A stretch of DNA of 64,000 nucleotides from Paracyclopina nana (Eukaryota; Arthropoda; Copepoda; Cyclopoida; Cyclopettidae), in contig JAGUCH010000001.1 of NCBI GenBank assembly GCA_019096065.1, positions 7,316,001 to 7,380,000 on the forward strand. The letters are read 5' to 3'. A program made the position numbers and the translations under genes. The notes beneath the pieces were generated by a model that worked only from the letters and a program-made list of their open reading frames with translations, had not been told where the DNA came from and ran no database searches. This document shows, one piece after another, positions 1 through 12,009 of this stretch. The stretch's first letter is position 1; each line of letters begins with the position of its first letter.

Positions 1-3000
1 TGCTTTTCCAAATGAATTCTCACGCGATGTTAGAGTGTGACCATGGTGGCCGAGGCAAAATTGAATCTTTCATGGTGCCGAGTCATCATCATCTTTTGCG
101 CGCGAAGCCAGATTAATCTCTCAAGACTGGAAGCTTGCTTCACTTTTTTATGTTTTCAATCACTCTCGATTGGATCCCATTGGCTACGCCGCGCCATCCT
201 GGGGGTAAAGATTGATGAGGTAGAAAGTTGCCAAGCTTCTGTGTCTTCTTTTTTGCGCGCGCGGCCTCCTCCTCTCGTACTTGGTGCAAATCGGGATGTA
301 AAAAGAAGACGTATGTCGCAAATTGCCAACCGATCTGTGAATGTTTGAGCCCCGTTCCAAGCAGCGAAATCAAGGCAAGCAATTGTTGGCATTTTTGCCC
401 CGATGCTCCCATAGTGCCACTGCTCTTATACTGGCCGAATGTGGCCTCCAGCGTTAATCATCGTCAAAGCCAAGAAAGGAGCTGCAGATCATTAATTCAG
501 CCCAATGCGAAAATGGCACAACCCTAATCATGACAAGCAGAAAATGCCGGCGAGGAGGCTTGCATTGAAGCTACCACCTCATGAACCCCAGCTCCTAATT
601 TCGACACAATTTACCACTTCTTCTCTTAGCCGTGACGAGGAACATTTTGCTCGTTACCTCTTTGTGTGTAAGTGGACTGGCTTAGTTGTTGGCTCAAGGA
701 AATGCAAATTACTCTCTTAACGGCCCAGATGAATAAACAGCCATTTTACTCACTTAGCCAAAAAATGGCCTCTAGTTATATAAAAGCTTTCGAGGCTTTT
801 TAGCGTCATTATTTTGTTTGCCTCTGCAGCTTATTCGAGTATCCATGGAATGGGCCAAGCCAAATTAGAGCCAGTTTGTCGTTGGCAGCGTCGTCACGCA
901 GCGAGCACGCACTAATCATGTCAAAACCGCCCAATTTGAAGGCGATCCGATAAACATAAGGCAAAAAGCATTCTTCTCTTTGTAGCGTTCGTCTTCGAGT
1001 TCTTTTTAGCCTGTGATCCCGCGCTAAATCCCTATAATCATAAATGTCGTGTGCTTGAAGCTCTTGTTCACCGGTCTGTGTCCTAATTCGATAATCACGA
1101 GCCAGCCAGCTCAAGCTCATGTTTTTCAAAAATCATTATCATCTCCAAAGATCTTCCTGAGCAGTTTCCAGACTAGGGCCAACTTTAGCAAGATTCTCGA
1201 TCCTCCTTCTATTGTTCTCCGGATCTCCTTGGATGATCTAGTAGAAAATTGGAGGGAAAAACACGAAGTTAGGCAATATACTAGAAAGCATAATATCTAA
1301 GCGATAATTACGCGTGTAGCTGGACCCCTAGAGTGTGGACAACAATACAATCATCATCAATGCCACGCTTCAGCTTCGATAATTTACGATAGTGTTGATT
1401 GCGCTTAAAGTCGGATTATTTGTTGACTTTTATTATGACATTGGGATTATCCCATGCAGTTTGTGTGCGTATCAAAGCAGGAAGTCACTAAAGATGGCTG
1501 ATTGAGATAGGCAGATTTAAAAAACACTCCACCTAGTTAATTTTTTCGACCCCTCTTCCGCCTTTTTTCGGGAAAATTCCTTCTGAGAGTGTGCAATGCA
1601 CTCATCTTTCTATAGAAAGTGAGACTTTGATCTTGACATTGAACCACAAACAATGAGAAGAAGCAGCAACAATAGTACTAGTCTGGCTATTGTCTGCTAT
1701 ATTCAATAGCCCAGTTGTAGCGGAGTGCAAACATTTCAATTAGCAATGTTATTAAAGTCGACACCTTGACAAAGAAGATCCCTTTGTCGAAATCTCGGAG
1801 CAAATTAATTGCGCTTAAAAACGATCCCGCTTAGAGGACACAATATAAACTAACTTGGCCATACATAAGGTTTGCTCACCAAAACTGTTTGATGGTGAAA
1901 GGTGTCTATTGTTAGCATAGCTCTATTCTGCTTTAGCTGTAGAAAAAATGAATGAAAAGAATAACTGCTTCAAAAGAGGGAATTCCTTTTGTTGTCTGTT
2001 TGGGGCAGGAGGCCACTAGGCCAATCTCATTGTTGATATTGAGCCTCCATTCGGTGTTCAGAGATGGCGTTCAAGTCGTTATCTTTAACACTCAATAGCT
2101 CGGCTATTAAAGTTGATAAATTGACAGTGCTTTCGAAAAGCAGGCTTACACAATGACATGAATGATAAGAGCTCATTTACAAAATTGCCAGATTATATAA
2201 ATAGTTAGGCGCTTACAAGGCTTCAAAGATAATTTGAACTTTTTTCAGATTACTTGCTGGAATCCCAGAAGAAAATGATACTCCCCATTAAAGTAATGTA
2301 TTCGGGGAGGTGCAGAATTTATGTGTAAGCACCCTGCGGTGAAAACTGACACCTTGAGCAAAGAAGCTGAGACTGCTGAGCGCCAAAACCGCTTTACTGT
2401 TTTTCCTAAGAAAATATCTCTGTCTGTGCATTAAGAAGACAGCTTAAAGAGTTAAATCCCAGCAGTAGGATTTAACCTCTTGAGTGTGCTTAGGGTGACC
2501 TCCCAACATGATCTGAATTCCTGAGCTGCTTTTAAAAGTGGTCAAGGTTAGGCAAGTTAGCAAGCTTATGCTAATGTGACATTATTAGTCATGCATACAC
2601 GCGGATGACATTACAGAGTCGTCATCATCTCAATTGTGAATTCTCGCGCGGCAGATTCCACAATTAGATACCTTTGTACGAAGTCGTTCCGCAGCTAAAG
2701 TGAAAACAATTGAATTAACTCTAATTAGAGGGCAATAATATGCTGGCACTTCAGTAGTACAGTCGCTTGTTCGTACGTCACTCGGACATCTGTGCACTTT
2801 CCATGAAAAACCGCAGCAACTTCAAGCCATGACGGCGGAAATTGTCAACTTCTCTCCAGAAAATGGCCTCTTTTAATACACAACCGCATTAGACCACACT
2901 AATTACCCGCTATCAAAAACTGCAGCTGCCTCGTGCGACCAAAACCTGGGTTTTTTGAGGCGTCGTAGGCTTTTGGCCACTTTTTCTAGCTTTTCTTGTC

Positions 3001-4469
3001 GTGGGATGGGCCATAAAGCTGGTTTCAAGACCCTTTAGGAGTGATGTATGTCACTTTAAATCTTCACTAAGGCAAGAGATGTCCAAGTTTTGCAGTCCCT
3101 CTTCAGCTGCCCGCACAACCCTAGGGGATTAATGTTACGCTTTTTATCAAACAACTGATTGTGCATGAATGTTCGTATTTTGGTGTTGTCTGGCTTTTTG
3201 TGCACAAAGCGATTTGATAAATGACCTAAAATGGATTTTCGGTAGATGACGTTGGCCTGTATGCATCGTCTTGGGCCAGGTGTCATGGGAACACATCAAT
3301 AAACTAACACTATTAGGGAGAAGAAGAAGCTCAGCCTCCCTGGAACTGAAAGAAAAAAATCATAGTAGGAAACAACAAGGGTTTCGAAATAAAAAGTAGT
3401 CGTCATTTTAGACTTGGAGATGAACCAAGATGGATGGATGGTCAGCAGCAATGCATCCTGTCGTAAATTCCAAGAGTCGTTTGCGATTTATGATCACGAC
3501 TTTAGAGTCACCTTGCTGTTACTTACCTAATACGTTGTAAAAGAAAAACTTACTCGGCAGGCTTCTCTTTTTTTTTAATCCTGGTTCAAACGTCAAAAGC
3601 TTTCATGGCATATGAAACTGCATTTCAAGAGCACAAATTAAATGTGGGAAGCGAATGTGGAAAACCGATTTCCCTACTACGCCAACAACATCATTTTGGG
3701 AAGCCTCTCCAAAACCCAATGAGGACTCTTGAGTTAAAGAGTTCTGTGCCATGTTTGCACAGCTCTGATCTACCAAAAACACAGTTTTCCATGTTAATGC
3801 TCACGACTACTTTGATGTTTATTCAGCAAATAGCAAGAAATGGCTCATCAACGTTCCACCTAACGTAATATCATTGTAGCATAAAACTCAAAAGCCCGCT
3901 AATTTAAACCTGCTAGCAGGATATGGCTTATATTTATGATCATATGCATGATATGGAATGTAGTCTCATTGTATTAATCTACTCAGGCACCTCGTTAAAA
4001 ATCTGCACTTCCCAGGTATCAAATGCAGGTTTTTTTTATTTTTCAACGATTTCGGATCGCTCTATGGTATTCAATTGCAGAATGCAGTTCTAAGGCTCCC
4101 AGAGCAAAAAGAGTAAAAAATTAACGATCCATTCAAGCAGGACGTGTAAGTGGTCACGAAAACTGTTTCTTTTGATTACGGGACAAGACTTAGCATGTAG
4201 AATGAGTCTCGTGGAAAAAACTCCCATGAAGGCAGCTAGGCAAAGTAAAATAAGCATGAGTATTTTTTGCTTGGAATCTGCAGCTATATGGCTGTATAGT
4301 AAGCAAGTATTTACTACACACGCTTGATCAATCCTCAGCTATGCCATCAGGAACATTTACAACTGTTCATTTGGAGTGCTGAGCCTCCTTGAGACCCTCC
4401 AGGGGTCCAGGCTATTATTTCATAATGACATCCAAGTCATTTATTTCCTTCTGGCTGTCACAGAGTTTG
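1..4469. other. Non-coding stretch, no gene supported
   Basis: Open frames here are short, AT-rich and lack splice-site support or recognisable motifs. I see no gene, RNA gene or clear repeat. It may be intergenic sequence or a long intron of a gene outside the window. Confidence 0.5.
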
Positions 4470-4935
4470 TCACACAGGAGCACCGTGAAGATTTTCCTCC
4501 AACTCACAATCATCATCATCATCATCATTGAGATCATCATTATGACTGTTTTCCCCCTTCATCATCGGGCCTAATTTGCGGGTGTAGCTCTGCGAAATTG
4601 CAAGGTCATCTACCTTGATGAGCAGACATCCACACAGCGACAAACCAATCTGCTAGCTGGCAGATCCAATCTGTAGTACTTGGTTGAGATGCAAATCCAT
4701 CATCTTCATGGGTGGCTGCTTGCCATTTGTTAACCAGAAACTCACCAAAATGTAAACAGTGGAGGAGTTATTGGGCAATGGATCGCCTGAGTTGTCAAAA
4801 TAAGGATGGACCCAGTCCCTCCCGAAAATATACAGGTTTGGCCTGATAATTGCCATCGACCCTACCTAAAACGATTAGGACGCCAGACCGTAATTGGGTA
4901 ATGAAAACTACCTGAAATTCCGTGGCAATTGACAT
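4470..4935 (-). CDS. Weak candidate three-exon small gene, unrecognised
   Basis: The proposed exons on the minus strand are 4912-4935 (8 codons, starting MSIATEFQ), 4746-4865 (40 codons) and 4470-4649 (59 codons plus stop). All junctions are phase 0 and have GT-AG ends, giving 107 residues. The middle exon contains RPNLYIFGRDW and a stretch SGDPLPNNSSTVYI that loosely resembles the end of a cadherin repeat. The last exon begins with a hydrophobic run (IGLSLCGCLLI) and carries a six-Asp run encoded by a simple trinucleotide repeat. The acceptor of the last exon lacks a good pyrimidine tract. I do not recognise the family. It could be fragments of a larger gene or chance open sequence. Confidence 0.28.
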
Positions 4936-7609
4936 AAAGACCGGGTTCGGTAATGAGCGAATTCAATGCAATTTCGTTTGTTTTTCCACCGAAAATTGAG
5001 AGGAAGCCAGCGAGGGACGGTCAACTTCAAAGAGGATCAACTAACCAGCTAGCCATGAAAATTGCTTCAATTCTGGTGTGTGCTCCTCATAATTATGCCA
5101 AGTATGCAGACAATGCCACGTGGCCTTCCCGAAGAATAGAAGGAGGAGGAGGATTCCAAAGCAACAATTTTCCCGAGCTCGTGTGTGTGTGGTGCTGGGT
5201 CCAGAATATAATATATCCTCATGACGGATGGCTTTCAACAGGAGAAAAGACAATGGCCCAAGCACCACTACATCATAAAATCTCTGCCAAAAAAGAGAGA
5301 TGACGAAGGAGGAGGTCCAGGAATTTCTTTCATCCCCAAGAATTATAAGCGCTAGCAAATTCTTTGAGACTGCAGCGCAAAGCAGTTTAAACGCGTATAC
5401 CCACTTTTGTAATATGCCAGCCTCGAAGTAATTTGGTTTATTGAGGCGAGAAATTCCGCTCGAGAAACGTGTTAATCTGAGTAATGCTACACCCAAGATT
5501 CCTGACACTGATCCAACGCGCCTTGGCTTAAAGAAAACATTGTAGACTTTAAAATGCCTTGATTTTCATGTGCATTACCAAACAAAAGTGCTGCAGTGAA
5601 AATCACCACACTTTGGCGGCAAATTAGCGCAAATCACGAGTTTCCGCCTCGCCCCATTCAAAAGGCTAGGCATAATAATAATTTCCTGTGCAAGAAATTC
5701 ACATGTCATTGCTAGCGTAGAGTACATTTTTCGGCAGGATTTTATAGCTAAGCTCATCATCTTGTGTGGTCTAATCCGTCTTTTTTAAAAGTATCTAGCA
5801 TGGTAGAATGACCCAAAGTAGCAGTACATTGAGGGGCTAAGCTTTTTTGGCGTGGTAAACAACCAACCGTGCTATGTAGGCACTCCATGGATACTGCAAT
5901 TTTCCTCTTTTCCGTATGCGGGCTAATTTTTATCAAGATGCCCTATTATACTACATGCATATACGAGTGCTATGTACCAAGGAGTATTTCGTGTGGGAAT
6001 GGGAGGAGCCTTTCAGAAAGGTAATCTGATCCCTTCTTTTTCATGCATTGGTAATTATTGAGAGAAGCCCGCTAATGAATACAGTTGTACCACTTATGTA
6101 AATAGAAAAACGTACGTTGGCCAGCTATTTTCGCTGGAACCTGTCGTGTCCACTTTGAAAAAATCTCCATAATTTCTGCCTGAGAAGGCGGTCCTAAGTG
6201 AGATGGTGTAATTTTGGGCCGAAAATTGAATAATTGATTATGTATCGAAAAATAACCACCACAAAAAAGGTGGCCGACGCTTTTCCCACAAGTACAAAAT
6301 GACGAAAACAGGTGTGATTAATGGGCAAAACGATTTACTTTTTCTGTGTGCAAACAACATAAATTCCGACAGCAGTAAATCCTGTCTTCAGGTTGTCTGG
6401 CTACCGTGCAATTAACCTGGACGAGCTGAAATTGAAACAATTACTCGCACGGTCGACTCTCATCAGGCAGGATCTCGACCCATGGGTTGGACGTCCAGAC
6501 ACTTGATGACATTGTACTTGATGAATTATTGTCAGTCGATCACCCAACAGAAAATAATTGCTACTTGCAAGCCTCACTAACTTTTCTAGCTGATGTTAGG
6601 CACACCTCTTACATATATTTGCAACCATCCATCTAGGTAAACATTTCAATTCGTATGCTAGGGACGGTTTGATCTGGGCTTTTTTTTCAATTTGCGCCTC
6701 ATTAATTGCAGACAAATTCTTGCTTTCTTTAGAAGACACTATTGCCAAATAAGGATGTCTCTCGTCTAGTTGAGAAAATGTCTTGACTTTACTACTTGAA
6801 CTCAAATAGCTTAAGTCAATTATTTTAATTGTTTGCGGGAAATAGCCCTTTAGCCCGGTCAGGATAATTTAAGGTCTTTTCGGATGAAATTCTTCTTCCA
6901 CTTTTTTTTGGCAATGATGTATTGTAAAGTTAGCCCTATAATCAGTTCGGCTCATTAGAATCTCAAACTAGCCGCGGTATAGGGCCATCAAATACTTGGC
7001 AGTGTGGTGCGGGTTAATGGTTCAAAGAATTCATCAAACTTGCAAGATTTCTGCTCATTATTCCTCATCAGGGTATTGTACGGTGCCAAGAGGAATTTCA
7101 GAATTTTGACCCAAGAATTTTGTTTACTTATCTGACGAAGGGAAATATAATCATAAAAGATGAATAGATGAAGACACGAAGTCTGAGGTATTTCTCAAGT
7201 GATTAATAGGGCAGATTCTTGAAGCGTAATCCTTTAGCTTAACACAATCAGACTTTTCAATATCATTGCAACTTCGCTTTCTGAACAAGAAGCTACATAT
7301 CGCAAATCTCTTATGAATTAATAAGTTAAATATCACAATGGAGTAGTTGGGAAGAATGACACGCGATTATTACTCATAAAAATAGTACCAAATCTAAAGA
7401 CGCCTGCAAGTTGCCTTCATTCCAAAGTTATCAAGAGAGGCTTGCCTCTTATTATAGAGGGCGCTAAATGGCATTCGGTGAAAAGAAGGCAGCCTGAGTA
7501 GCGTAGCGCCATCTCTTGAACAAAAACAACAATACTTAATCAGTGCCTACGGGACTGGCAATTGCGTTGCAGTAAGGCTATAAATGCAATCAAGATTTCT
7601 TTACCAAAA
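4936..7609. other. Non-coding stretch upstream of the P450
   Basis: Only short unsupported open frames are present on either strand. A minus-strand frame at 5041-5508 has no motif and low-complexity hydrophobic composition, so I treat it as chance. A TATAAAT string lies about 30 bp before the P450 start codon and could be either a core promoter element or coincidence. Confidence 0.45.
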
Positions 7610-9254
7610 ATGTGGCTACTAATCTTATTTTTGGGAGTTGCGTTCAGCTACTTTTTCTTTGAGAAAAAACGTCCAGGATCGCCCCCTGGACCCATGATCA
7701 GAGTTCCAATCATTGGAAGTGCCATTTTCCTTGGATCCAATCTGGTAGAAGGAATCGCAAAGCTAAGGAAGAAGTAAGGCCAATCAATTGCAACTATTTA
7801 GTGCAGTAATTCCTTTAATTATTCTTCCTGTTGTTAGGTATGGAGATATTTTTCACTTGAGCCTTGGAAGCTTCTCTATGGTATACGTATGTGATCTTGA
7901 CACTCTGGAGAAAATTGGCAAGATGGACGAGTTCAGCTCTAGAATGGAGATTGAAAGGGCTCCCTTTAAAGACATAAACCGATGGTTGAGGGAAACTGGA
8001 AAATCTACCAATGGCATCATTGGCTCCAATGGTGATACCTGGAAGGAGCAACGGCGATTTACGCTAAGACACCTAAAAGACTTTGGATTCGGCAAAACCT
8101 CCATGGACGATCTCATAATAGATGAGGTCAAAGAGCTCATTCATGATTGGAGACAAACAATAGCATCCAATGAAGGGACTTTTCACTTTGATAACACATT
8201 CAACCTCTCAGTATTCAATTGCTTGTGGAAGATTGTCTCTGGCAAAAGGCTCGACATCACTGACAAGCTGGAGCAAGAGCGATTCAGAGAATTAAGCGAA
8301 ATGTTTGCTTCTTTCGGAGCTACTGGATTCATAATGATGATTGCATTCAACCTACCAACCTGTATGGCAAAAAAGATACCCTTGCTCGATAAAATCAAAG
8401 GCTTTCATACCCGAACTTTTCAATGGTTTAGAGAGGAATATGAAAAGCACAAGCAAACATGTGATCCCGGCAACCCTCGAGATCTGATCGATGCTTTTGT
8501 AATCGAAAGGAACAGAGCTGAGGAAGAAATGGACGTGAATTCCTCTTTTTATGGAAAAGAAGGCGACTTGAACTACATCAATACTCTGTTCGATCTTTTC
8601 ATAGCTGGATCAGAAACGACAAGTACAACTCTGCTTTGGTCAGTGGTGTTCATCATGAATTTTCCAGAAGCCTTTGAAAGAGCCAGATTGGAAATCGACG
8701 AAGTAGTTGGACGCTCCAGGCTACCAAGCATTCACGATCGGCCTAATATGCCATATTTCGAAGCACTGATGTCAGAAATTATGCGAATGGGTAATGTAGC
8801 TCCAATAGGAGTAGTTCATAGCGTTGAAAAAGCAGTTCAACTCGATGAATTCAGGTGACAGCTTCAATTTAGGATTTTATGACCGCACTGAAATATTTCA
8901 TTCTCCCACAGGCTCCAACAGGACACGATCGTACATTTTTGCTTGACCGAAGTTTTGAGCGACCCTAAGTATTTTCCTAATCCCGAACAATTCAAGCCTG
9001 AGCGATTCCTTGAAACAGATCCATCAGGCAAACTCACATACAAGCCCCATAGAGCTCTCATTTATTTTGGTCTGGGCAAACGAGAATGTCTAGGAAAGGC
9101 CTTAGCAAAAATGGAATTGTTTCTCTTTTTGGCAGCTATTGTACAGAACTTTGATTTTGAGCCAGCACCCGGCGTTCCAGGAATCAACGATTGCACAGTT
9201 GCCATAACTCGATTGCCAATTCCTTTTGATGCGAAGGTTATTGCTAGAAAATAG
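7610..9254 (+). CDS. Cytochrome P450, CYP2 clan, microsomal
   Basis: Exons are 7610-7773, 7838-8854 and 8912-9254, with GT-AG introns of 64 and 57 nt and frame kept, giving 507 residues, the usual P450 length. The protein starts with a membrane anchor (MWLLILFLGVAFSYFF) followed by the proline-rich hinge RPGSPPGP, so it should sit in the ER membrane. The I-helix oxygen motif AGSETT is near residue 310, the K-helix ExxR is EIMR, the PERF motif is FKPERF, and the heme-binding loop is FGLGKRECLG with Cys near residue 451. All catalytic signatures are intact. The family oxidises small lipophilic substrates with electrons from NADPH-P450 reductase; substrate cannot be read from sequence. The start at 7610 is preferred over an in-frame ATG 48 nt upstream because the anchor begins there. 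It converges on ECSIT, with 91 bp between the stops. Confidence 0.95.
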
Positions 9255-9345
9255 CATAATAATAACTCAGTGAATCCATACTACATCAAACAAAACCAAT
9301 AGATATGAACTGCACAATGTTCTGAAGAAATCGGTAAATCGATGC

Positions 9346-10578
9346 CTAAGGCTTTAATGGACGCAAAGTCAAATCTTCCTTGGTAACCGGCTTGATTGGA
9401 CTCCAGGCTTGTTTCAGAGTGAACAAAACTTGCAAGTGCTTTAAGTTGGGGATCTCCATTTCCAGTATTCGAATCCACGATAAAAGAGAGTCCTTGGAGG
9501 ATGTTCCAGTTGCACAACATCCAAAAATGGTTCCATCTTGCTGCTCGTGAACGGATGACTCGGGTACAAGAGCCCCTGGGTCGTCCTTGATTCTCCTGTG
9601 AGTCCATACTTTGATTTTGCTCAGATCGTCTGAGTTGTAACTTGAATGTGCTGGCCTTCGGGGCCTGGCGTGACCTCTTAGCACAAAGTAAGTCACTTGA
9701 GCACTTCTCAGCCACACTCTAAAAGCACCCTCAACATAAATGGTGGATTGTCGTGGCCAATCGCTGAGGAGCTGTTTTTGCAGGGGACTGATTCCTGACA
9801 CAATCCACGTCTTGTCTTCAGCTTGATCACCAAGTATCTCCTCGACGTCGTATGTGCTTACCTTAGTTGCCCTATCAATGCAAGTAATTTGTTCGATGGC
9901 CATTTGAGCAAGCGACAAAGCGTCATCAGGCATTTCAAGAGGTAGCGGAAAGGGGGACAGATTGGCAAACTTTGACCTCCAGTACCTCATCCTTCCAAAT
10001 TTCCTGAAAGAACGCAAATTTTCATTTTTTCAACCTCTCAACCGCTTAAAAAGAATTAGTTTAACGTACCTATAAGGCTCGCTATCTAGGCCACATATAC
10101 TTTGAAGCAAGTTTCCAAGCTCTTTGTCTGGGGAAACCTTGCATTCGCTCATTTGGTGCAATAAATCAACTAGGCACTCTTGCTGCTTTGGGTAGTGAAA
10201 AAAGCCTGCTTGAATGGCATTTTTCGGAACATAAACTCCTTTTGGCATCACATCAACTAATGCCTTGTAAACCTCCAAGTCTCGTTCTACTCCAAAGGCT
10301 TTCATGTGCTTGCGTGCTGCGTTGATAAATTCCACAGCTCCCCTACGTCGAGAATCCCGATTCTTGAATATCTCTAGAGCACCGATGAATGTTTCCCTAT
10401 TTTTGGTCTTGGCATTATCAAACATTTCTTTGCTTGCCAATTGTTCGTCTCTGATTGAGTCCCGTAAAGTCTTCTTAACAAAGTCTTTTTGGGTAAGTTT
10501 ATCAGACAAGAGGCGACAGCCAGTATGAATATTTCTTGAGGAACTTGAGCGCAGAAAAAATTTGCCCATTTTCATCAT
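9346..10578 (-). CDS. ECSIT: ECSIT, mitochondrial complex I assembly / Toll signalling factor
   Basis: Minus-strand exons 10070-10578 and 9346-10003 join in phase 2 across a 66-nt intron and encode 388 residues. The N terminus is basic and Ser-rich (RSSSSRNIHTGCRLLSDKL), like a mitochondrial targeting peptide. Family hallmarks are visible: RRRGAVEFI, FGVERDLEVYKAL, FHYPKQQECLVDLL and, after the intron, NLSPFPLPLEMP and the conserved tail region IFGCCATG. In vertebrates ECSIT acts in complex I assembly and in Toll/TRAF6 signalling. Its first ATG lies only 6 nt after the stop of the upstream C15orf61 homologue on the same strand, too close for a normal separate promoter and 5' UTR. Two ATGs sit at the start; either could be used. 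Confidence 0.93.
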
Positions 10579-10584
10579 CTTGCT

Positions 10585-11077
10585 TCAGTGACTTTCTTGG
10601 TACCAGAAGTAAATGGTGACAGGAGGAAAACCTAAAATACATATGTTTACAGGAAAAAACTTTTAGGATAGAATTACCTTCAACTTCGACGCGTTCTGTG
10701 TGCCTAGCCCAAAGAAGTCCTGCTATTCCGTATAGAAGAAGAGGAAAACCGAAATTTGCGACCTTGAGGCAGTTGTAAAAATGGTTTTCCAGAGTCAAAT
10801 CTTGACCTTTTGGCCTCTCTGAGCAATGGAACTTGATGAAAGGAAAGGCCCCACTTCTAAGTACGTGGTAGTTTTTCTGCTCAACAGCAAAATTGAAATG
10901 AGACTGACCCCAAAGGTCGTTCTCGACGTCAGCTATTGAAACATAGAATGCTGTCCAAGCTGGAAGCTTTCGCTGTTTCAAGTATGAGCTCAAAACTAAA
11001 GAAGACTTCGGCAACTCTTTGCGTTGTGTTGCTCCTATTTTTTTCAGAAAAGCATTGCAAACTAATTGGCTTCTCAT
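10585..11077 (-). CDS. C15orf61 homologue, small conserved protein of unknown role
   Basis: Minus-strand exons 10678-11077 and 10585-10631 join across a 46-nt intron to give 148 residues. The recognisable core includes LPAWTAFYV, FGxSHFN-like GQSHFNFAV, NYHVLRSGAFPFIKFHCS, LKVANFGFPLLLYGIAGLLWARHTE and, in the second exon, a tail like VTIYFW. These match my recollection of human C15orf61 in order and spacing. There is one clear transmembrane segment near residues 115-130. The N terminus could be a signal or mitochondrial peptide. Function is not established in the family, to my knowledge. It lies between SAMTOR (32 nt upstream) and ECSIT (6 nt downstream), all on one strand. A splice-acceptor-like TTTTTATAATTGCAG ends 7 nt before the start codon. 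Confidence 0.9.
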
Positions 11078-11109
11078 CCAAAATCTGCAATTATAAAAAC
11101 AAAATGCTA
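11078..11109 (-). promoter_or_regulatory. Splice-acceptor-like site in a 32-nt intergenic gap
   Basis: On the minus strand the gap between the SAMTOR stop and the C15orf61 start contains a T-rich run ending TTGCAG, 7 nt before the ATG. It looks like a 3' splice site with no upstream cis exon needed by either gene. This is what an SL trans-splicing acceptor between cistrons would look like, but it could also be chance. Confidence 0.4.
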
Positions 11110-12009
11110 TCAGTCTTGAGGAATATAAAATGCAGCGTCCAAATGAATTGGGTAATGCTTCATTTTAGACTCAATGAAGGCAATTTCTTTGTGAAAAATT
11201 TCCTCATATTCACTCTTCGGTTCAACTTTGACGTATCCTAAGCAATGTACATGCGTCAACTTTTCCACATATATTCGCAACATTCCAAGTTTTGCGAGAG
11301 CCCGCCTCCAACTCTTCATTTGGTTCATGTTCTTTCCTTGATGTGAGGAGTCAGGTGTGACAATTAGCAGAATGCCAAAGGGTTGCATCAGAGATATGGC
11401 CTTCTTCACAGCCTTCAGCCTTAATTTCGGGCACGGTAGGTATTCGAGGAGCAAGCAAAAGACTACTGCATCAAAGTGTTTTTCTCGGAGGGCTTTTACT
11501 TGGTTATCATGAACTATATGATGTTCTCCAAGCTCAACCTGCAAGAAATCACCTTGAAACACGTCATTTTCAGCTGGGCTCAAGTCCATAGCAAAAATGT
11601 CAAACAAATGCTCATTTCGGAGAGTTTTTTTCAGAGGATTATGGCAAGACCCGACATCCAAAATTCGGAACCTATGTTGAGTTTCACGTTTCGGAATATC
11701 TTCTGCAACACAAGATTGAAGTTTTCTTCGATGAAGCCTCTTCAAAAACCTGAGACAGTCTTCTTCAACAAAATAGAGGTTAAGCTTATCGCTTATCCAG
11801 CTAAGCCGAGACTCATTTTTCCAATAGTCATTAGACAACTTTTTCATTGCATTTGCGTACTCTACAGTGTCATTGCATAGCAGCCGTTCTACATGGTTAG
11901 CCCAAATCTTCTCAGAGTTTTCTTTGTCACCTTTCACGGTTTCACGCAGTTTTGCGTGAGTTCCTTTGATAATTTCGGCCAGCACTCGATCTTGTCTGAC
12001 ATTTTCCAT
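11110..12009 (-). CDS. SAMTOR: SAMTOR (BMT2 homologue), S-adenosylmethionine sensor of mTORC1
   Basis: A single exon encodes 299 residues from the ATG at 12009 (MENVRQDRV). The class I methyltransferase fold is visible: the SAM-binding motif RILDVGSCHNP, an acidic strand-2 end (IFAMDLSPA), the post-motif FDAVVFCLLLEYLPCP, then LLIVTPDSSHQGKNM and KSWRRALAKLGM. It ends with YIPQD, as I recall for vertebrate SAMTOR. In animals SAMTOR binds GATOR1-KICSTOR and inhibits mTORC1 when SAM is low. The frame is open for 132 nt upstream, but the family N terminus aligns at MENV, so the later ATG is chosen. It is the first member of the tight three-gene cluster and is divergent from the RhoGEF gene; its 5' flank may be a shared promoter region. 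Confidence 0.93.
   Translation of the reverse strand: MENVRQDRVLAEIIKGTHAKLRETVKGDKENSEKIWANHVERLLCNDTVEYANAMKKLSNDYWKNESRLSWISDKLNLYFVEEDCLRFLKRLHRRKLQSCVAEDIPKRETQHRFRILDVGSCHNPLKKTLRNEHLFDIFAMDLSPAENDVFQGDFLQVELGEHHIVHDNQVKALREKHFDAVVFCLLLEYLPCPKLRLKAVKKAISLMQPFGILLIVTPDSSHQGKNMNQMKSWRRALAKLGMLRIYVEKLTHVHCLGYVKVEPKSEYEEIFHKEIAFIESKMKHYPIHLDAAFYIPQD

Noticed and set aside
4505..4535. Run of ATC/GAT trinucleotides
   Set aside because: Simple repeat of no special significance; noted only because it encodes Asp in the weak candidate gene.
5041..5508. 155-codon minus-strand open frame
   Set aside because: No motif, uneven hydrophobic composition and no splice or promoter context; likely chance.
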